A DNA stretch of 64,000 nt from Streptomyces roseirectus (lineage in GTDB: Bacteria; Actinomycetota; Actinomycetes; Streptomycetales; Streptomycetaceae). The position numbers and the translations under genes were made by a program. Below the pieces are notes generated by a model. It did no database searches. It was given only the letters and a program-made list of their open reading frames with translations, and had not been told where the DNA came from. Location of the stretch: the NCBI RefSeq assembly GCF_014489635.1, contig NZ_CP060828.1:2580001-2644000 (forward strand). Direction: 5' to 3'. Shown here piece by piece: positions 41,548 through 51,027 of this stretch. How positions within the stretch are numbered: the first letter of the stretch is position 1; every line of letters starts with the position of its first letter.

Positions 41548-42462
41548 ATGCCGCACATCGAACCGCCCCAGCGGTTGGTCCGGGCGCTCTCCGAGAGCGT
41601 GCCGGGGACTGCCGCCTCGGCCTGGCTGGAGGGGTTGCCCTCCGCCGTCGAGCGGGGCGTCGCCGCGTGCGGGGTGACCGTCGAGCGGGTCCAGGTGCCC
41701 GGCGGGCGCAGCAGTCTCGTCGTCCTCGTGCGGCGGGGGGACGGGAGTCCCGCTGTGCTGAAGATCGCGCCGGAGCGGTTCCGGCCCGCCGCCGAGCTGG
41801 CCGCGCTGGTGCACTGGGGCGGGCTCGGGGCCGTCCAGGTGCTGGCGGGGGCCGGGGACGGGGTGCTGCTGCTGGAGCGGCTTCGGCCCGACGTCTCCGT
41901 GCGGACCCTGCCGGAGGCCAAGGCGACGCTGGAGGCGGCGGGGGCGCTGCGGCGGCTGTGGGTGGAGCCGCCCGCCGGGTGGGGCGAGGTGTTCGAGAGC
42001 GTCACCGAGCGGACCGGGCGGCAGGCGGCGGCCATGCGCGGGGCCGGGCAGGCGGACGCGGAGGTCTCCGCGCTGGTCGACGCGGCGCTCGCGGTGCGGG
42101 AGGAGCTGGTCGCGTCCGCGCCCGAGGAGCGGCTGCTGCACGGGACGTTCCGGCAGAGCAAGGTGCTGGCCGGGGAGCGGTCGCCGTGGCTGGCCGTGGG
42201 GCCGGATCCGGTGGTGGGCGAGTGCGCGTTCGATCTGGCGCGGCTGGTCCGGGACCGGGTCGAGGATCTGGTGGGGTCGCCGTCGGGGGCCGCCATCGCC
42301 CGGCGGCGGGTGAAGAAGCTGGCGGAGGTCCTGGAGGTGGACCAGGACCGGCTGCGGGGGTGGGTGCTGTTCCGGGCCGTGGAGTCGGGGGTGCGGGCGC
42401 GGAGGGTCGGGCGGGACCGGGACGCGGAACTGCTGCTGGAGTTCGCGTCCTGGCTCTCCTGA
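41548..42462 (+). CDS. Aminoglycoside-phosphotransferase-fold protein, probable pseudokinase
   Basis: 304 residues with the APH/choline-kinase fold: ATP-lobe motif VLKIAPERF at about 70-78 and LLLERL at 107. The catalytic loop reads LLHGTFRQSKVL (197-207) where active members have HGDxxxxN. The aspartate is threonine (T200) and the asparagine lysine (K205). The metal-binding aspartate that should follow also reads AVGPDP. It therefore probably lacks kinase activity. It follows the ferritin-like gene by 38 bases. Confidence 0.78.
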   Translation: MPHIEPPQRLVRALSESVPGTAASAWLEGLPSAVERGVAACGVTVERVQVPGGRSSLVVLVRRGDGSPAVLKIAPERFRPAAELAALVHWGGLGAVQVLAGAGDGVLLLERLRPDVSVRTLPEAKATLEAAGALRRLWVEPPAGWGEVFESVTERTGRQAAAMRGAGQADAEVSALVDAALAVREELVASAPEERLLHGTFRQSKVLAGERSPWLAVGPDPVVGECAFDLARLVRDRVEDLVGSPSGAAIARRRVKKLAEVLEVDQDRLRGWVLFRAVESGVRARRVGRDRDAELLLEFASWLS

Positions 42463-42486
42463 GCCCGGCTATCCACGCCGCCGACC

Positions 42487-42518
42487 GTTCCCCGGCCCTG
42501 ATGCCACGGCCGGGGAAC
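42487..42518. terminator. Bidirectional terminator before proS
   Basis: GTTCCCCGGCC (42487-42497) and GGCCGGGGAAC (42508-42518), a perfect 11-bp stem with a 10-base loop, between the convergent ends of the APH-fold gene and proS. Confidence 0.82.
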
Positions 42519-42533
42519 CGTCTGAAGGGTTTC

Positions 42534-44234
42534 TCAGGCGGTCAGGCGGGCGATCGCCTCGTCCACCGTCAGTTCCTCGCGCTCACCGGTCCTGCGGTCC
42601 TTCAGCTCGAGGACGCCCTCGGCGGCCCGCCGGCCGGCGACGAGGATCTGCGGGACGCCGATCAGCTCGGAGTCGGTGAACTTGACGCCCGGCGAGACCC
42701 CCGCGCGGTCGTCGACGAGGACCCGCAGTCCGGCCTCGCGCAGCTTCTCCGAGACGTCCAGGGCGAGTTCCGTCTGGAGGGCCTTGCCCGCGGCGACGAC
42801 GTGGACGTCGGCCGGGGCGACCTCGGCGGGCCAGCACAGCCCCTTGTCGTCGGCGGTCTGCTCGGCGAGCGCGGCGACGGCGCGGGAGACGCCGATGCCG
42901 TAGGAGCCCATGGTGACGCGGACGGGCTTGCCGTGCTGGCCGAGGACGTCGAGCTTGAGGGCGTCGGCGTACTTGCGGCCGAGCTGGAAGATGTGGCCGA
43001 TCTCGATGGCGCGGTCGAGCTTGAGGCCGGTGCCACAGGCGGGGCAGGGGTCGCCCTCCTGGACGACCACGACGTCGACGTACTCGTCCACCTCGAAGTC
43101 GCGGCCCGCGACGACGTTCTTCGCGTGCGTCTGGTCCTTGTTGGCGCCGGTGATCCAGGCGGTGCCGGGGGCGACGCGCGGGTCGGCGATGTACTTCAGC
43201 TTCTCCTGCCGGCCCTGGGGTCCGACGTAGCCGCGGACCAGGTCGGGGCGGCCGGTGAAGTCCTCGGCGGTGACCAGTTCGACGGTCGCGGGGGCGAAGT
43301 GGGCCTCGACCTTGCCGAGGTCGACCTCGCGGTCACCGGGGACGCCGACGGCGACGATCTCGCCGTCCACCTTGACCAGCAGGTTCTTCAGGGTCGCGGA
43401 GGCGGGGACGCCGAGGGCGGCGGCCAGGGTCTCGATCGTCGGGGTGTCGGGGGTGGGGATCTCCTCCAGCGCGGGGGCGGTGGGCTCCTGCGGGGTCAGG
43501 GGGAAGTTCACCGCCTCCGTGTTCGCGGCGAAGTCGCAGTTCGGGCAGTCCGCGAAGGTGTCCTCGCCGGCCTCGGCGGGGGCCAGGAACTCCTCGGACT
43601 TGGAGCCGCCCATCGCGCCGGCGGTCGCCGCGCAGATGCGGTAGTCGAGGCCGAGGCGGGCGAAGACCTTCTGGTACGCCTCGCGGTGCAGGGCGTAGGA
43701 GTGGGCCAGGCCCTCGTCCTCCGTGTCGAAGGAGTAGGAGTCCTTCATCAGGAACTCGCGGCCGCGCAGGATGCCGGCACGGGGGCGGGCCTCGTCACGG
43801 TACTTGTGCTGGATCTGGTAGAGGATGACGGGCAGGTCCTTGTACGACGACGCCTGGTCCTTCACCAGGAGGGTGAAGATCTCCTCGTGCGTCGGGCCCA
43901 GCAGGTAGTCGCCTCCCTTACGGTCCTGGAGGCGGAACAGCTCCGCCCCGTACTCGTCCCAACGGCCGGTCGCCTCGTAGGGTTCCCGGGGCAGCAGGGC
44001 GGGGAGCAGGACCTCCTGGGCGCCGATGGCGTCCATCTCCTCGCGGACGATGCGCTCGACGTTGGCCAGGACCTTCTTGCCGAGCGGCAGCCAGGACCAG
44101 ATGCCGGCGGCGGTGCGGCGCACGTAGCCGGCGCGGACCAGGAGCTTGTGGCTCAGGACCTCGGCGTCGGCCGGGTCGTCGCGCAGTGTTTTCGCCATCA
44201 GCTGGGACATGCGCTGGACCGGTGCGTTCGCCAT
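42534..44234 (-). CDS. proS: Prolyl-tRNA synthetase
   Basis: 566 residues, bacterial-type ProRS. The class II catalytic core has motif 2 region [11 protein letters not shown] and motif 3 SYGIGVSR. The inserted editing domain lies between them (about 220-400, including [16 protein letters not shown]), and a C-terminal anticodon-binding domain follows. ATG start at 44234. Monocistronic-looking, with a shared terminator after it. Confidence 0.96.
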   Translation of the reverse strand: MANAPVQRMSQLMAKTLRDDPADAEVLSHKLLVRAGYVRRTAAGIWSWLPLGKKVLANVERIVREEMDAIGAQEVLLPALLPREPYEATGRWDEYGAELFRLQDRKGGDYLLGPTHEEIFTLLVKDQASSYKDLPVILYQIQHKYRDEARPRAGILRGREFLMKDSYSFDTEDEGLAHSYALHREAYQKVFARLGLDYRICAATAGAMGGSKSEEFLAPAEAGEDTFADCPNCDFAANTEAVNFPLTPQEPTAPALEEIPTPDTPTIETLAAALGVPASATLKNLLVKVDGEIVAVGVPGDREVDLGKVEAHFAPATVELVTAEDFTGRPDLVRGYVGPQGRQEKLKYIADPRVAPGTAWITGANKDQTHAKNVVAGRDFEVDEYVDVVVVQEGDPCPACGTGLKLDRAIEIGHIFQLGRKYADALKLDVLGQHGKPVRVTMGSYGIGVSRAVAALAEQTADDKGLCWPAEVAPADVHVVAAGKALQTELALDVSEKLREAGLRVLVDDRAGVSPGVKFTDSELIGVPQILVAGRRAAEGVLELKDRRTGEREELTVDEAIARLTA

Positions 44235-44276
44235 GGTTCTCGTATCTCCTGCCGGATAAAGGTGATGGCTAGGAGA

Positions 44277-44843
44277 TTAACCGTCGGCCCTGGGTGGTCG
44301 GAAATCCGTACTCCGCCGCCGCAGGGGCAGGGGGGCGCCCATCACGGCGTAGGGGCGGGGGGCGCTCGGGAAGAGGACGCGGCGGGCCAGGTCGTGGTAG
44401 CCGAGCGAGCGGTACAGGCCCCTCGCCGGGCTGTCGATGTCGATCGCGGAGAGGATCGAGCGGGGCTGTGGGGCGTCGTCCGTGATCGCGGTGATCAGGG
44501 CGCGGCCGGCGCCCCGGTTCTGGTACGCCGGGTGGACGTGGAGTTCGGTGATGACGAAGGAGTCGTCCAGCCAGTGGGCGTTGCCGAGGGCTCTGAGGTA
44601 GGGCTCGACGACGGTGGACCACCAGTGGGAGCGGTCGTTCGGCATGCCGTACACGAAGCCCGCGAGGCGGCCCTCGGGGGTGGTGGCGCCGAGGGCCCGC
44701 GCGCCGGGGTTGGTCATGTGGCGCAGGACGATCTGACGTCGTACGGCCACTTCGTCGGGGGCCAGGCCGAATGCGATCGCCTGGACCGACAGCGCCTCGT
44801 CGACGTGGGCCGCGAGGTCCAGGGGGCCGATCACCAGGTCCAT
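44277..44843 (-). CDS. GNAT acetyltransferase
   Basis: 188 residues. The acetyl-CoA motif A is visible as ITELHVHPAYQNRGAGRALI, followed by a C-terminal SLGYHDLARRVLF block. No specific substrate can be assigned. It lies 42 bases before proS in the same direction and may be co-transcribed with it. The C-terminal tail is arginine- and proline-rich. Confidence 0.87.
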   Translation of the reverse strand: MDLVIGPLDLAAHVDEALSVQAIAFGLAPDEVAVRRQIVLRHMTNPGARALGATTPEGRLAGFVYGMPNDRSHWWSTVVEPYLRALGNAHWLDDSFVITELHVHPAYQNRGAGRALITAITDDAPQPRSILSAIDIDSPARGLYRSLGYHDLARRVLFPSAPRPYAVMGAPLPLRRRSTDFRPPRADG

Positions 44844-44921
44844 GCCGGGGAGCCTACAGGGGGGTTCGTGGTGTCTGCCGGGGGCGTGGGGCGTGGGGGT
44901 GTGTGGCGGCGGGGGTGTGGT

Positions 44922-45770
44922 TCAGAACAGCACGCTCATGAACGCGCCGACCTCCTGGAAGCCGACCCTTCGGTAGGTCCTTCTCGCGGGCGTGTTGAAG
45001 TCGTTGACGTACAGGCTGACCACGGGGGCGACGTCGGCGAGGGCGTAGCGCAGGACGGCGGCCATGCCGGGGGCGGCGACGCCCATGCCGCGGTACTCGG
45101 GGGCCACCCACACGCCCTGGATCTGGCAGGCGTCCCTCGTCGCGGCGCCGATCTCGGCCTTGAAGACGACCCTGCCGTGGTCGTCGAGGCGGGCGAAGGA
45201 GCGGCCCGTGCCGACGAGTTCGGCGACCCTCGCCTGGTAGAGGAGGCCGCCGTCGCCGGCCAGCGGGGAGACGCCGACCTCCTCGGTGAACATCGCCACG
45301 CACGCCGGCAGGATCGTTTCCATCTCGTCCTTGCGGACGCGGCGGACGTAGGGGTCGGGGGTGATGTCCGCCGGCATGCGGTCGGTGACCATCAGGGGCT
45401 GGTGGGCGCGGACGTCCCTCGCCGGGCCCCAGTGGGGTTCCAGCAGGCGCCACAGCTGGGACGTCGGCTCCGCCGGGCCCACGATCGACGAGCAGCGCCG
45501 GCCCGCTCTCCTCGCCCGGTCCGCGAACGCGCGGACGGCTCGGGGGGTGGCGCAGATCGGGACGAGGTTCGCGCCCGCGTAGCACAGGGACGTCAGCATG
45601 CCGGATTCGTACCAGCCCCACATCTCGCCGCCCAGCCGCCAGGGGTCGAGTCCCGCGACCTGCACCCTCGACGTCACGAACGCGTTCGCGACCGGCTCTC
45701 TGCCCAGGACGGCGAGAGCTGCGTCCAGGTCGCTCGGTTCGAGGACCCGGGAGGTGGTGTGGGTCAGCAC
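44922..45770 (-). CDS. DUF4081/GNAT acetyltransferase
   Basis: 282 residues. N-terminal DUF4081-type domain (LEPSDLDAALAVLGREPVANAFV...) followed by a GNAT domain with motif A region QIQGVWVAPEYRGMGVAAPGM and the typical ending YRRVGFQEVGAFMSVLF. I chose GTG at 45770 (MLTHTTSRV), which has GAGG nine bases upstream; a GTG at 45785 has no ribosome-binding site. Probably acetylates an unidentified small molecule or protein. Confidence 0.86.
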   Translation of the reverse strand: MLTHTTSRVLEPSDLDAALAVLGREPVANAFVTSRVQVAGLDPWRLGGEMWGWYESGMLTSLCYAGANLVPICATPRAVRAFADRARRAGRRCSSIVGPAEPTSQLWRLLEPHWGPARDVRAHQPLMVTDRMPADITPDPYVRRVRKDEMETILPACVAMFTEEVGVSPLAGDGGLLYQARVAELVGTGRSFARLDDHGRVVFKAEIGAATRDACQIQGVWVAPEYRGMGVAAPGMAAVLRYALADVAPVVSLYVNDFNTPARRTYRRVGFQEVGAFMSVLF

Positions 45771-45869
45771 GTGGCGGGGCCTCACAGTGGGGACGGCTAA
45801 TCTCCCGCACTGTACCCGCGGATCCCTCCCCCCGCCTCTCCCTGCCGGGGGCTGGGCCGGGGGGTGCGC

Positions 45870-46345
45870 TGTGCCGTCCGCCGGGTGCGGGTGCGTCGTG
45901 GTTGTTCGCGCAGTTCCCCGCGCCCCTAAAAAACGTGGCTGCGGCCGGAGGAACAGTGCCGCTTCGTGGGGCGCGCGTCAGGGGGTGCCGCTGTGTGTTG
46001 TTCGGCGGGTGCGGGTGCGTTGTGGCTTGTCGCGCAGTTCCCCGCGCCCCTAAAAAACGTGGCTGCGGCCGGAGGAACAGTGCCGCTTCGTGGGGCGCGC
46101 GTCAGGGGGTGCCGCTGTGTGTTGTTCGGCGGGTGCGGGTTCGTTGTGGTTGTTCGCGCCCCTGAAGAACGTGGCTGCGGCCGGTGGGGCGGTGCTGCTG
46201 TGTGTTGTTCGGTGGGTGCGGGTTCGTTGTGGCTTGTCGCGCAGTTCCCCGCGCCCCTGAAAGACGTGGTTGCGGTTCGGGGAGTCGCGCCCGGCAGACT
46301 GCAGTCACCACCACGCACCTTAGGGGCGCGGGGAACTGCGCGAAC
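45870..46345. repeat. ~124-bp tandem repeats with an inverted end copy
   Basis: A unit containing GCGCAGTTCCCCGCGCCCCT starts at 45908 and 46032 (124 bases apart, nearly identical over the whole unit). It recurs in shortened form near 46155 (core deleted) and again at 46239. The same core occurs in reverse orientation at 46322-46342. The core is a familiar dispersed intergenic sequence in Streptomyces genomes; here it has expanded locally. Confidence 0.85.
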
Positions 46346-46451
46346 AGCCACGACGCGCCCGCAGCCCGCGACGCACCGCCCCACCCACCCCGAACCCGGC
46401 TCTCACTCACACCCGAAACCCACCCACCCCTCCCACTCGCCCCGGGGTTGA

Positions 46452-46466
46452 AGGGGCGGAGCCCCT
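46452..46466 (-). terminator. Short hairpin downstream of ispG
   Basis: AGGGGC-GGA-GCCCCT, a 6-bp stem with a 3-base loop about 40 bases past the ispG stop. This small stem-loop is very common after Streptomyces genes; I regard it as a weak terminator. Confidence 0.5.
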
Positions 46467-46504
46467 GGGGGATGGGGTGGGTAGGGGCGGCGGGGGCGAG
46501 GGAG

Positions 46505-47665
46505 TCAGCCGGCTACGGAGACTGTGGGTTCGCCGGAGGGGAGGGTGCCTTCGGACTGCATTTTTTCGGCCAGCTTCAGGGCTTCGTCGATCAAGGTTTC
46601 CACGATCTTGGATTCCGGGACCGTTTTGATGACCTCGCCCTTGACGAAGATCTGGCCCTTGCCGTTGCCGGAGGCGACGCCGAGGTCGGCTTCGCGGGCT
46701 TCGCCGGGCCCGTTGACGACGCAGCCCATGACGGCGACGCGGAGCGGGACCTCCATGCCGGTGAGGCCGGCGGTGACCTCTTCGGCGAGTTTGTAGACGT
46801 CGACCTGGGCCCGCCCGCAGGAGGGGCAGGAGACGATCTCAAGGCCACGCTGCTTGAGGTTGAGGGATTCGAGGATCTGGTTGCCGACCTTGACCTCCTC
46901 GACGGGAGGCGCGGAGAGGGAGACCCGGATGGTGTCACCGATCCCCTGGGAGAGCAGCGCGCCGAAGGCGACGGCGGACTTGATCGTGCCCTGGAAGGCG
47001 GGCCCCGCCTCGGTGACCCCGAGGTGGAGCGGGTAGTCGCACTGCGCGGCGAGCTGCCGGTACGCCTCGATCATGACGACGGGGTCGTTGTGCTTGACGG
47101 AGATCTTGATGTCCCGGAAGTCGTGCTCCTCGAACAGCGACGCCTCCCACAGCGCGGACTCGACCAGCGCCTCCGGCGTCGCCTTGCCGTACTTCTGGAG
47201 CAGCCTCCGGTCCAGGGACCCGGCGTTGACGCCGATCCGGATCGGCGTCCCGTGATCGTTCGCGGCCTTGGCGATCTCCCGCACCTTGTCGTCGAACTGC
47301 TTGATGTTCCCGGGGTTGACGCGGACGGCCGCGCAGCCCGCCTCGATCGCGGCGAACACGTACTTGGGCTGGAAGTGGATGTCCGCGATGACGGGGATCT
47401 GCGACTTCCGGGCGATCGTCGCGAGCGCGTCCGCGTCGTCCTGCGTGGGACAGGCCACACGCACGATCTGGCAGCCGGACGCGGTCAGCTCGGCGATCTG
47501 CTGGAGCGTCGCCCCGATGTCGGACGTCCGCGTCGTCGTCATGGACTGCACGGACACCGGCGCGTCCCCGCCCACCGCGACCGACCCGACCTGGATCTGC
47601 CTGCTCTTGCGCCGCTCGGCGACCTTGGTCGGAACGGACGGCATGCCGAGAGAAATCGCAGTCAT
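46505..47665 (-). CDS. ispG: 4-hydroxy-3-methylbut-2-enyl diphosphate synthase
   Basis: 386 residues. [4Fe-4S] enzyme of the MEP isoprenoid pathway, converting MEcPP to HMBPP. The N-terminal TIM barrel contains [17 protein letters not shown] and RVNPGNI. The cluster cysteines appear in [11 protein letters not shown] and [12 protein letters not shown] chose the ATG at 47665 ([14 protein letters not shown]); upstream in-frame starts give non-family residues. It is followed in the region by rseP and dxr on the same strand. Confidence 0.95.
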   Translation of the reverse strand: MTAISLGMPSVPTKVAERRKSRQIQVGSVAVGGDAPVSVQSMTTTRTSDIGATLQQIAELTASGCQIVRVACPTQDDADALATIARKSQIPVIADIHFQPKYVFAAIEAGCAAVRVNPGNIKQFDDKVREIAKAANDHGTPIRIGVNAGSLDRRLLQKYGKATPEALVESALWEASLFEEHDFRDIKISVKHNDPVVMIEAYRQLAAQCDYPLHLGVTEAGPAFQGTIKSAVAFGALLSQGIGDTIRVSLSAPPVEEVKVGNQILESLNLKQRGLEIVSCPSCGRAQVDVYKLAEEVTAGLTGMEVPLRVAVMGCVVNGPGEAREADLGVASGNGKGQIFVKGEVIKTVPESKIVETLIDEALKLAEKMQSEGTLPSGEPTVSVAG

Positions 47666-47837
47666 CTGCTGTGCAACCCCAAGTCGTGGTTCAAGACGGG
47701 TCTGGCTGAGCGCGCGGGCTCGCAGGACCCCGAGGTTACGGCACGCACACCACGCCGAGCACATTTCCCCGGTCAAACCCACTGGACGGACGGCGGCCGG
47801 GCCCCTAGGGTGCCCGGCCGTCGTGAACAGCGGGCGA

Positions 47838-49142
47838 CTAGGAGATTTTCACCGGGTTCACCACGTCCGCGATGAGCACGAGGATCGTGAAGCAGATGAA
47901 CACCCCGGCGACGACGTAGGCGAGCGGCATGAGCTTGGCGACGTCGAAGGGCCCGGGGTCGGGGCGGCGCAGCACGCGCGCGAGACCCCGCCGCAGCGAT
48001 TCCCAGAGCGCGCCCGCGATGTGTCCGCCGTCGAGCGGGAGCAGCGGGAGCATGTTGAAGAGGAACAGGGAGAGGTTGAAGCCGGCGACCAGCATGAGCG
48101 CCATGGCGAGCTGCTGGGAGGCGGGGATGTCGAGGGTGAAGATCTCGCCCCCGACGCGGGCCGCGCCGACGACGCCCATCGGGGAGTCGGCCTCGCGCTT
48201 GCCCCCGTCGAACGCGGCGTCCCACAGCGCGGGGATCTTGCCGGGGAGGGCGACGATGGAGTCGGCGGCCTCGCCGACGCGGTCGCCCATCCAGGTCACG
48301 GAGTCGCCGAAGTCCTGCTTGACGATGCCGGTGGCGGCGCTGAAGCCGAGGAAGCCGGCCTTGACGAACTGGCCCTGGACGATCTGGCCGTCGGAGTCCT
48401 TCTTGGCGACCTGGTTCTCGGCGATCGTCGCGTGGAGGGTGACCTCCTTGCCGTCGCGCTGGACGACGATCGGGACGGTCTTGTCGGCGCTGGCGCGGAT
48501 GAGGTCGGAGAGGGAGTCCCACTTCTCGGTCCGTACGCCGGCGAAGGAGACGATCTTGTCGCCCGCCTTGAGGCCGGCGGCGGCGGCCGGCGAGGGCGCG
48601 TCCCCGGCCTTGCAGGTGTCGCGGTTCTCGCTCTGGTTGATGACGCACTGGGAGACCGAGCTGACGGTGGTGGTCTGCTGGGAGATCCCGAAGCCCATGA
48701 GGACGGTGAGGAAGAGGACGACCGCGAGGATCAGGTTCTGGACGGGGCCGGCGGCCATGATGATGACGCGCTTCCAGGGCTTGCGCGTGTACATCATCCG
48801 CGTCTCGTCCCCGGGGCGGATCTCCTCCATGGAGGCCGAGCGGGCGTCCTCGATCATCGTGCGCCACGGGGACGTGGACCGGGTGGAGACGCGGCCGTCC
48901 TCGCCGGGCGGGAACATGCCGATCATGCGGATGTAGCCGCCCATGGGGATGGCCTTGACGCCGTACTCGGTCTCGCCCTTCTTGCGGGACCAGACGGTCG
49001 GTCCGAAGCCGACCATGAACTGCGGCACGCGGATGCCGAAGAGCTTGGCGAAGGTGAAGTGCCCCAGTTCGTGCCACGCGATCGAGAACAGCAGCCCGAG
49101 CACGAAGACGACTATGCCGAGGATCATCATCAGAGCGGTCAT
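47838..49142 (-). CDS. rseP: Site-2 intramembrane protease, RseP family
   Basis: 434 residues. Zinc metalloprotease cutting single-pass membrane proteins such as anti-sigma factors. HELGH at 24-28 lies in the first transmembrane helix; a PDZ domain fills the middle and the third ligand is in [13 protein letters not shown] near 370. Four helices in all. The ATG overlaps the dxr stop by four bases (ATGA), so dxr-rseP are coupled; ispG follows about 170 bases later. Confidence 0.94.
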   Translation of the reverse strand: MTALMMILGIVVFVLGLLFSIAWHELGHFTFAKLFGIRVPQFMVGFGPTVWSRKKGETEYGVKAIPMGGYIRMIGMFPPGEDGRVSTRSTSPWRTMIEDARSASMEEIRPGDETRMMYTRKPWKRVIIMAAGPVQNLILAVVLFLTVLMGFGISQQTTTVSSVSQCVINQSENRDTCKAGDAPSPAAAAGLKAGDKIVSFAGVRTEKWDSLSDLIRASADKTVPIVVQRDGKEVTLHATIAENQVAKKDSDGQIVQGQFVKAGFLGFSAATGIVKQDFGDSVTWMGDRVGEAADSIVALPGKIPALWDAAFDGGKREADSPMGVVGAARVGGEIFTLDIPASQQLAMALMLVAGFNLSLFLFNMLPLLPLDGGHIAGALWESLRRGLARVLRRPDPGPFDVAKLMPLAYVVAGVFICFTILVLIADVVNPVKIS

Positions 49143-50386
49143 GCGCGAGCCTCCGCGGTCGCCGTCAGTTCTCTGGCCCGGGCCCGTGCCCAGGTCTCTG
49201 CTTCGAGGACGTCCGCCACGGTGAGTGAAGTTCCCGGCACGCCGTGTTCTTCCACCACACGGGTGACGGTCTCCATGATGCCGTTGAACGGCAGCGCGCC
49301 CCTGCGGAACGCCTCCACGCTCTCCTCGTTGGCGGCATTGAACACCGCCGGGGCCGTCCCCGCGAGCTCGCCCACGTGCCGGGCGAGGTTCACCGAGGGA
49401 AAGGCTTCGTCGTCCAGCGGGAAGAACTCCCAGGTGGACGCCTTGCTCCAGTCGAAGGCGGGCGCCGCGTCGGGGACGCGCAGGGGCCAGCCGAGCCCGA
49501 TGGCGATGGGCCCGCGCATGTCGGGGGGTGTCGCCTGGGCGATCGTCGATCCGTCCGTGAACTCAACCATCGAGTGGACATACGACTGGGGATGCACGAC
49601 CACCTCAATGCGGTCGAAGGGAATGTCGTAGAGGAGGTGCGCCTCGATGACCTCCAGTCCCTTGTTGACCAGGGTCGCCGAGTTGATCGTGATGACCGGG
49701 CCCATCGCCCAGGTGGGGTGCGCGAGGGCGTCCTCGACGGTGACGTGGGCCAGCTGCTCCTTCGTCCGCCCCCGGAACGGCCCGCCGGAGGCGGTGACGA
49801 CGAGCTTGCGGACGTCGGCGCGGGTGCCCGAGGCGAGCGACTGGAACAGGGCCGCGTGCTCGGAGTCGACGGGGATGATCTGACCGGGCTCGGCCAGCGC
49901 CTTCACCAGGGGGCCGCCGACGATCAGCGACTCCTTGTTGGCCAGCGCCAGCGTGCGGCCGGCCTCCAGGGCGGCGAGCGTGGGGGCGAGGCCGATGGAG
50001 CCGGTGATGCCGTTCAGGACGGTGTGGCAGTCGGAGGCGGCGACCTGTGTGGCCGCGTCCGGGCCGGCCAGGATCTCGGGCAGCGGTTCGCCGTCGCCGT
50101 ACTCGGCCGCGAGGGCTTCGCGCAGGGCCGGGACGACGTCCTCGCGGGCCACCGCGACGGTCCGCACCCGCAGCCGGCGGGCCTGCTCGGCGAGCAGGGC
50201 GACCCGGGCGCCGTGCGCGGACAGGGCGGTCACCCTGAAACGGTCCGGGTTGCGCAGGACCAGATCGATGGCCTGGGTGCCGATCGACCCGGTGGAGCCG
50301 AGGATCACCACGTCCTTGGGCCCGTCGCCCGCGACGGGGTCGAAGACGAGATGTGGATCGGCGAGAGGGGCTGGACTGTCGGTCAT
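49139..50386 (-). CDS. dxr: 1-deoxy-D-xylulose-5-phosphate reductoisomerase
   Basis: 415 residues. Second step of the MEP pathway, DXP to MEP with NADPH. Nucleotide motif [12 protein letters not shown], the NKESLIVGG block and the substrate loop region [10 protein letters not shown] are present. The ATG at 50386 ([16 protein letters not shown]) is abutted by a run of six G, a poor ribosome-binding spacing, but it gives the family N-terminus. First gene of dxr-rseP-ispG. Confidence 0.95.
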   Translation of the reverse strand: MTDSPAPLADPHLVFDPVAGDGPKDVVILGSTGSIGTQAIDLVLRNPDRFRVTALSAHGARVALLAEQARRLRVRTVAVAREDVVPALREALAAEYGDGEPLPEILAGPDAATQVAASDCHTVLNGITGSIGLAPTLAALEAGRTLALANKESLIVGGPLVKALAEPGQIIPVDSEHAALFQSLASGTRADVRKLVVTASGGPFRGRTKEQLAHVTVEDALAHPTWAMGPVITINSATLVNKGLEVIEAHLLYDIPFDRIEVVVHPQSYVHSMVEFTDGSTIAQATPPDMRGPIAIGLGWPLRVPDAAPAFDWSKASTWEFFPLDDEAFPSVNLARHVGELAGTAPAVFNAANEESVEAFRRGALPFNGIMETVTRVVEEHGVPGTSLTVADVLEAETWARARARELTATAEARA

Positions 50387-50527
50387 CCCCCCATTGTGGC
50401 CGCATCGGCTGTGCGGGCGGACCTCCCCCTCACAAGGGTGTGATGCGTATGACCGTTTATGAGTTTCTGGTGAAGATCGTGTGATAGGACTTCTTCTCGC
50501 ATACGACATCCAGGGGGGATCTCTTCC

Positions 50528-50980
50528 ATGCGCGTGAAGCACCTTTGTGCTGCTTTCGGCGGCGCCGCTCTGCTCTTCGGCACCGCTTTCTCGACCCCGG
50601 CCCAGGCGGCCGGCGGGGGCGTCGAGCTGTACCACGTCTGGTTCGACAGCCCCGGCAAGGACACCCGCACCAACGCGAGCCTCAACGCGGAGTGGGTCCA
50701 GATCAAGAACACCAGCAAGAGGGCCGTCAACGTGAAGGGGTGGGTCCTCAAGGACGCCTCCAACCACAAGTACGTCTTCAAGAACATCACCGTCGGCGCG
50801 GGCCGGACCGTCAAGGTCCACACCGGCTCCGGCAGGGACACCGCCGCCGACACCTTCCAGAACCGCAAGGCGTACGTCTGGAACAACGACGGTGACACCG
50901 CGACCCTGACGAGGGCGAACGGGTCGAAGGTGGACTCGTGTTCGTGGACGAAGAGGACGAAGGACCACAAGTGGTGCTGA
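50528..50980 (+). CDS. Secreted lamin-tail-domain protein
   Basis: 150 residues. Signal peptide at 1-28 ([22 protein letters not shown]), then one lamin-tail (LTD) beta-sandwich: [45 protein letters not shown]..., with the typical EWVxIxN and GWxLxD features. Single-domain secreted LTD proteins are frequent in streptomycetes; a surface or nucleic-acid-related role is guessed, not known. Followed by a convergent terminator. Confidence 0.85.
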   Translation: MRVKHLCAAFGGAALLFGTAFSTPAQAAGGGVELYHVWFDSPGKDTRTNASLNAEWVQIKNTSKRAVNVKGWVLKDASNHKYVFKNITVGAGRTVKVHTGSGRDTAADTFQNRKAYVWNNDGDTATLTRANGSKVDSCSWTKRTKDHKWC

Positions 50981-50993
50981 GGTCCTGAGAGTT

Positions 50994-51019
50994 GGGGCAC
51001 GGCGATGATGCCGTGCCCC
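50994..51019. terminator. Convergent terminator after the LTD gene
   Basis: GGGGCACGGC (50994-51003) and GCCGTGCCCC (51010-51019), a perfect 10-bp stem with loop GATGAT, between the LTD gene (plus) and the acyl-CoA dehydrogenase (minus). Confidence 0.85.
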
Positions 51020-51027
51020 GACTCCGT

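Larger units (their letters stand above)
45771..46504. other. Long intergenic region filled by tandem repeats
   Basis: About 730 bases between the GNAT gene and ispG (both minus). It holds the ~124-bp repeat block and a short hairpin near ispG. Apparent reading frames on both strands simply translate the repeats and lack ribosome-binding sites. Confidence 0.7.

Noticed and set aside
41667..45800. 1,377-codon open frame on the plus strand across the APH-fold, proS and GNAT genes
   Set aside because: It spans several recognised genes on both strands and has the Gly/Val/Asp-rich composition of a shadow frame.
45870..46345. Possible CRISPR array
   Set aside because: Units are ~124 bases and repeat through their whole length; there are no constant short repeats with unique spacers and no cas genes.
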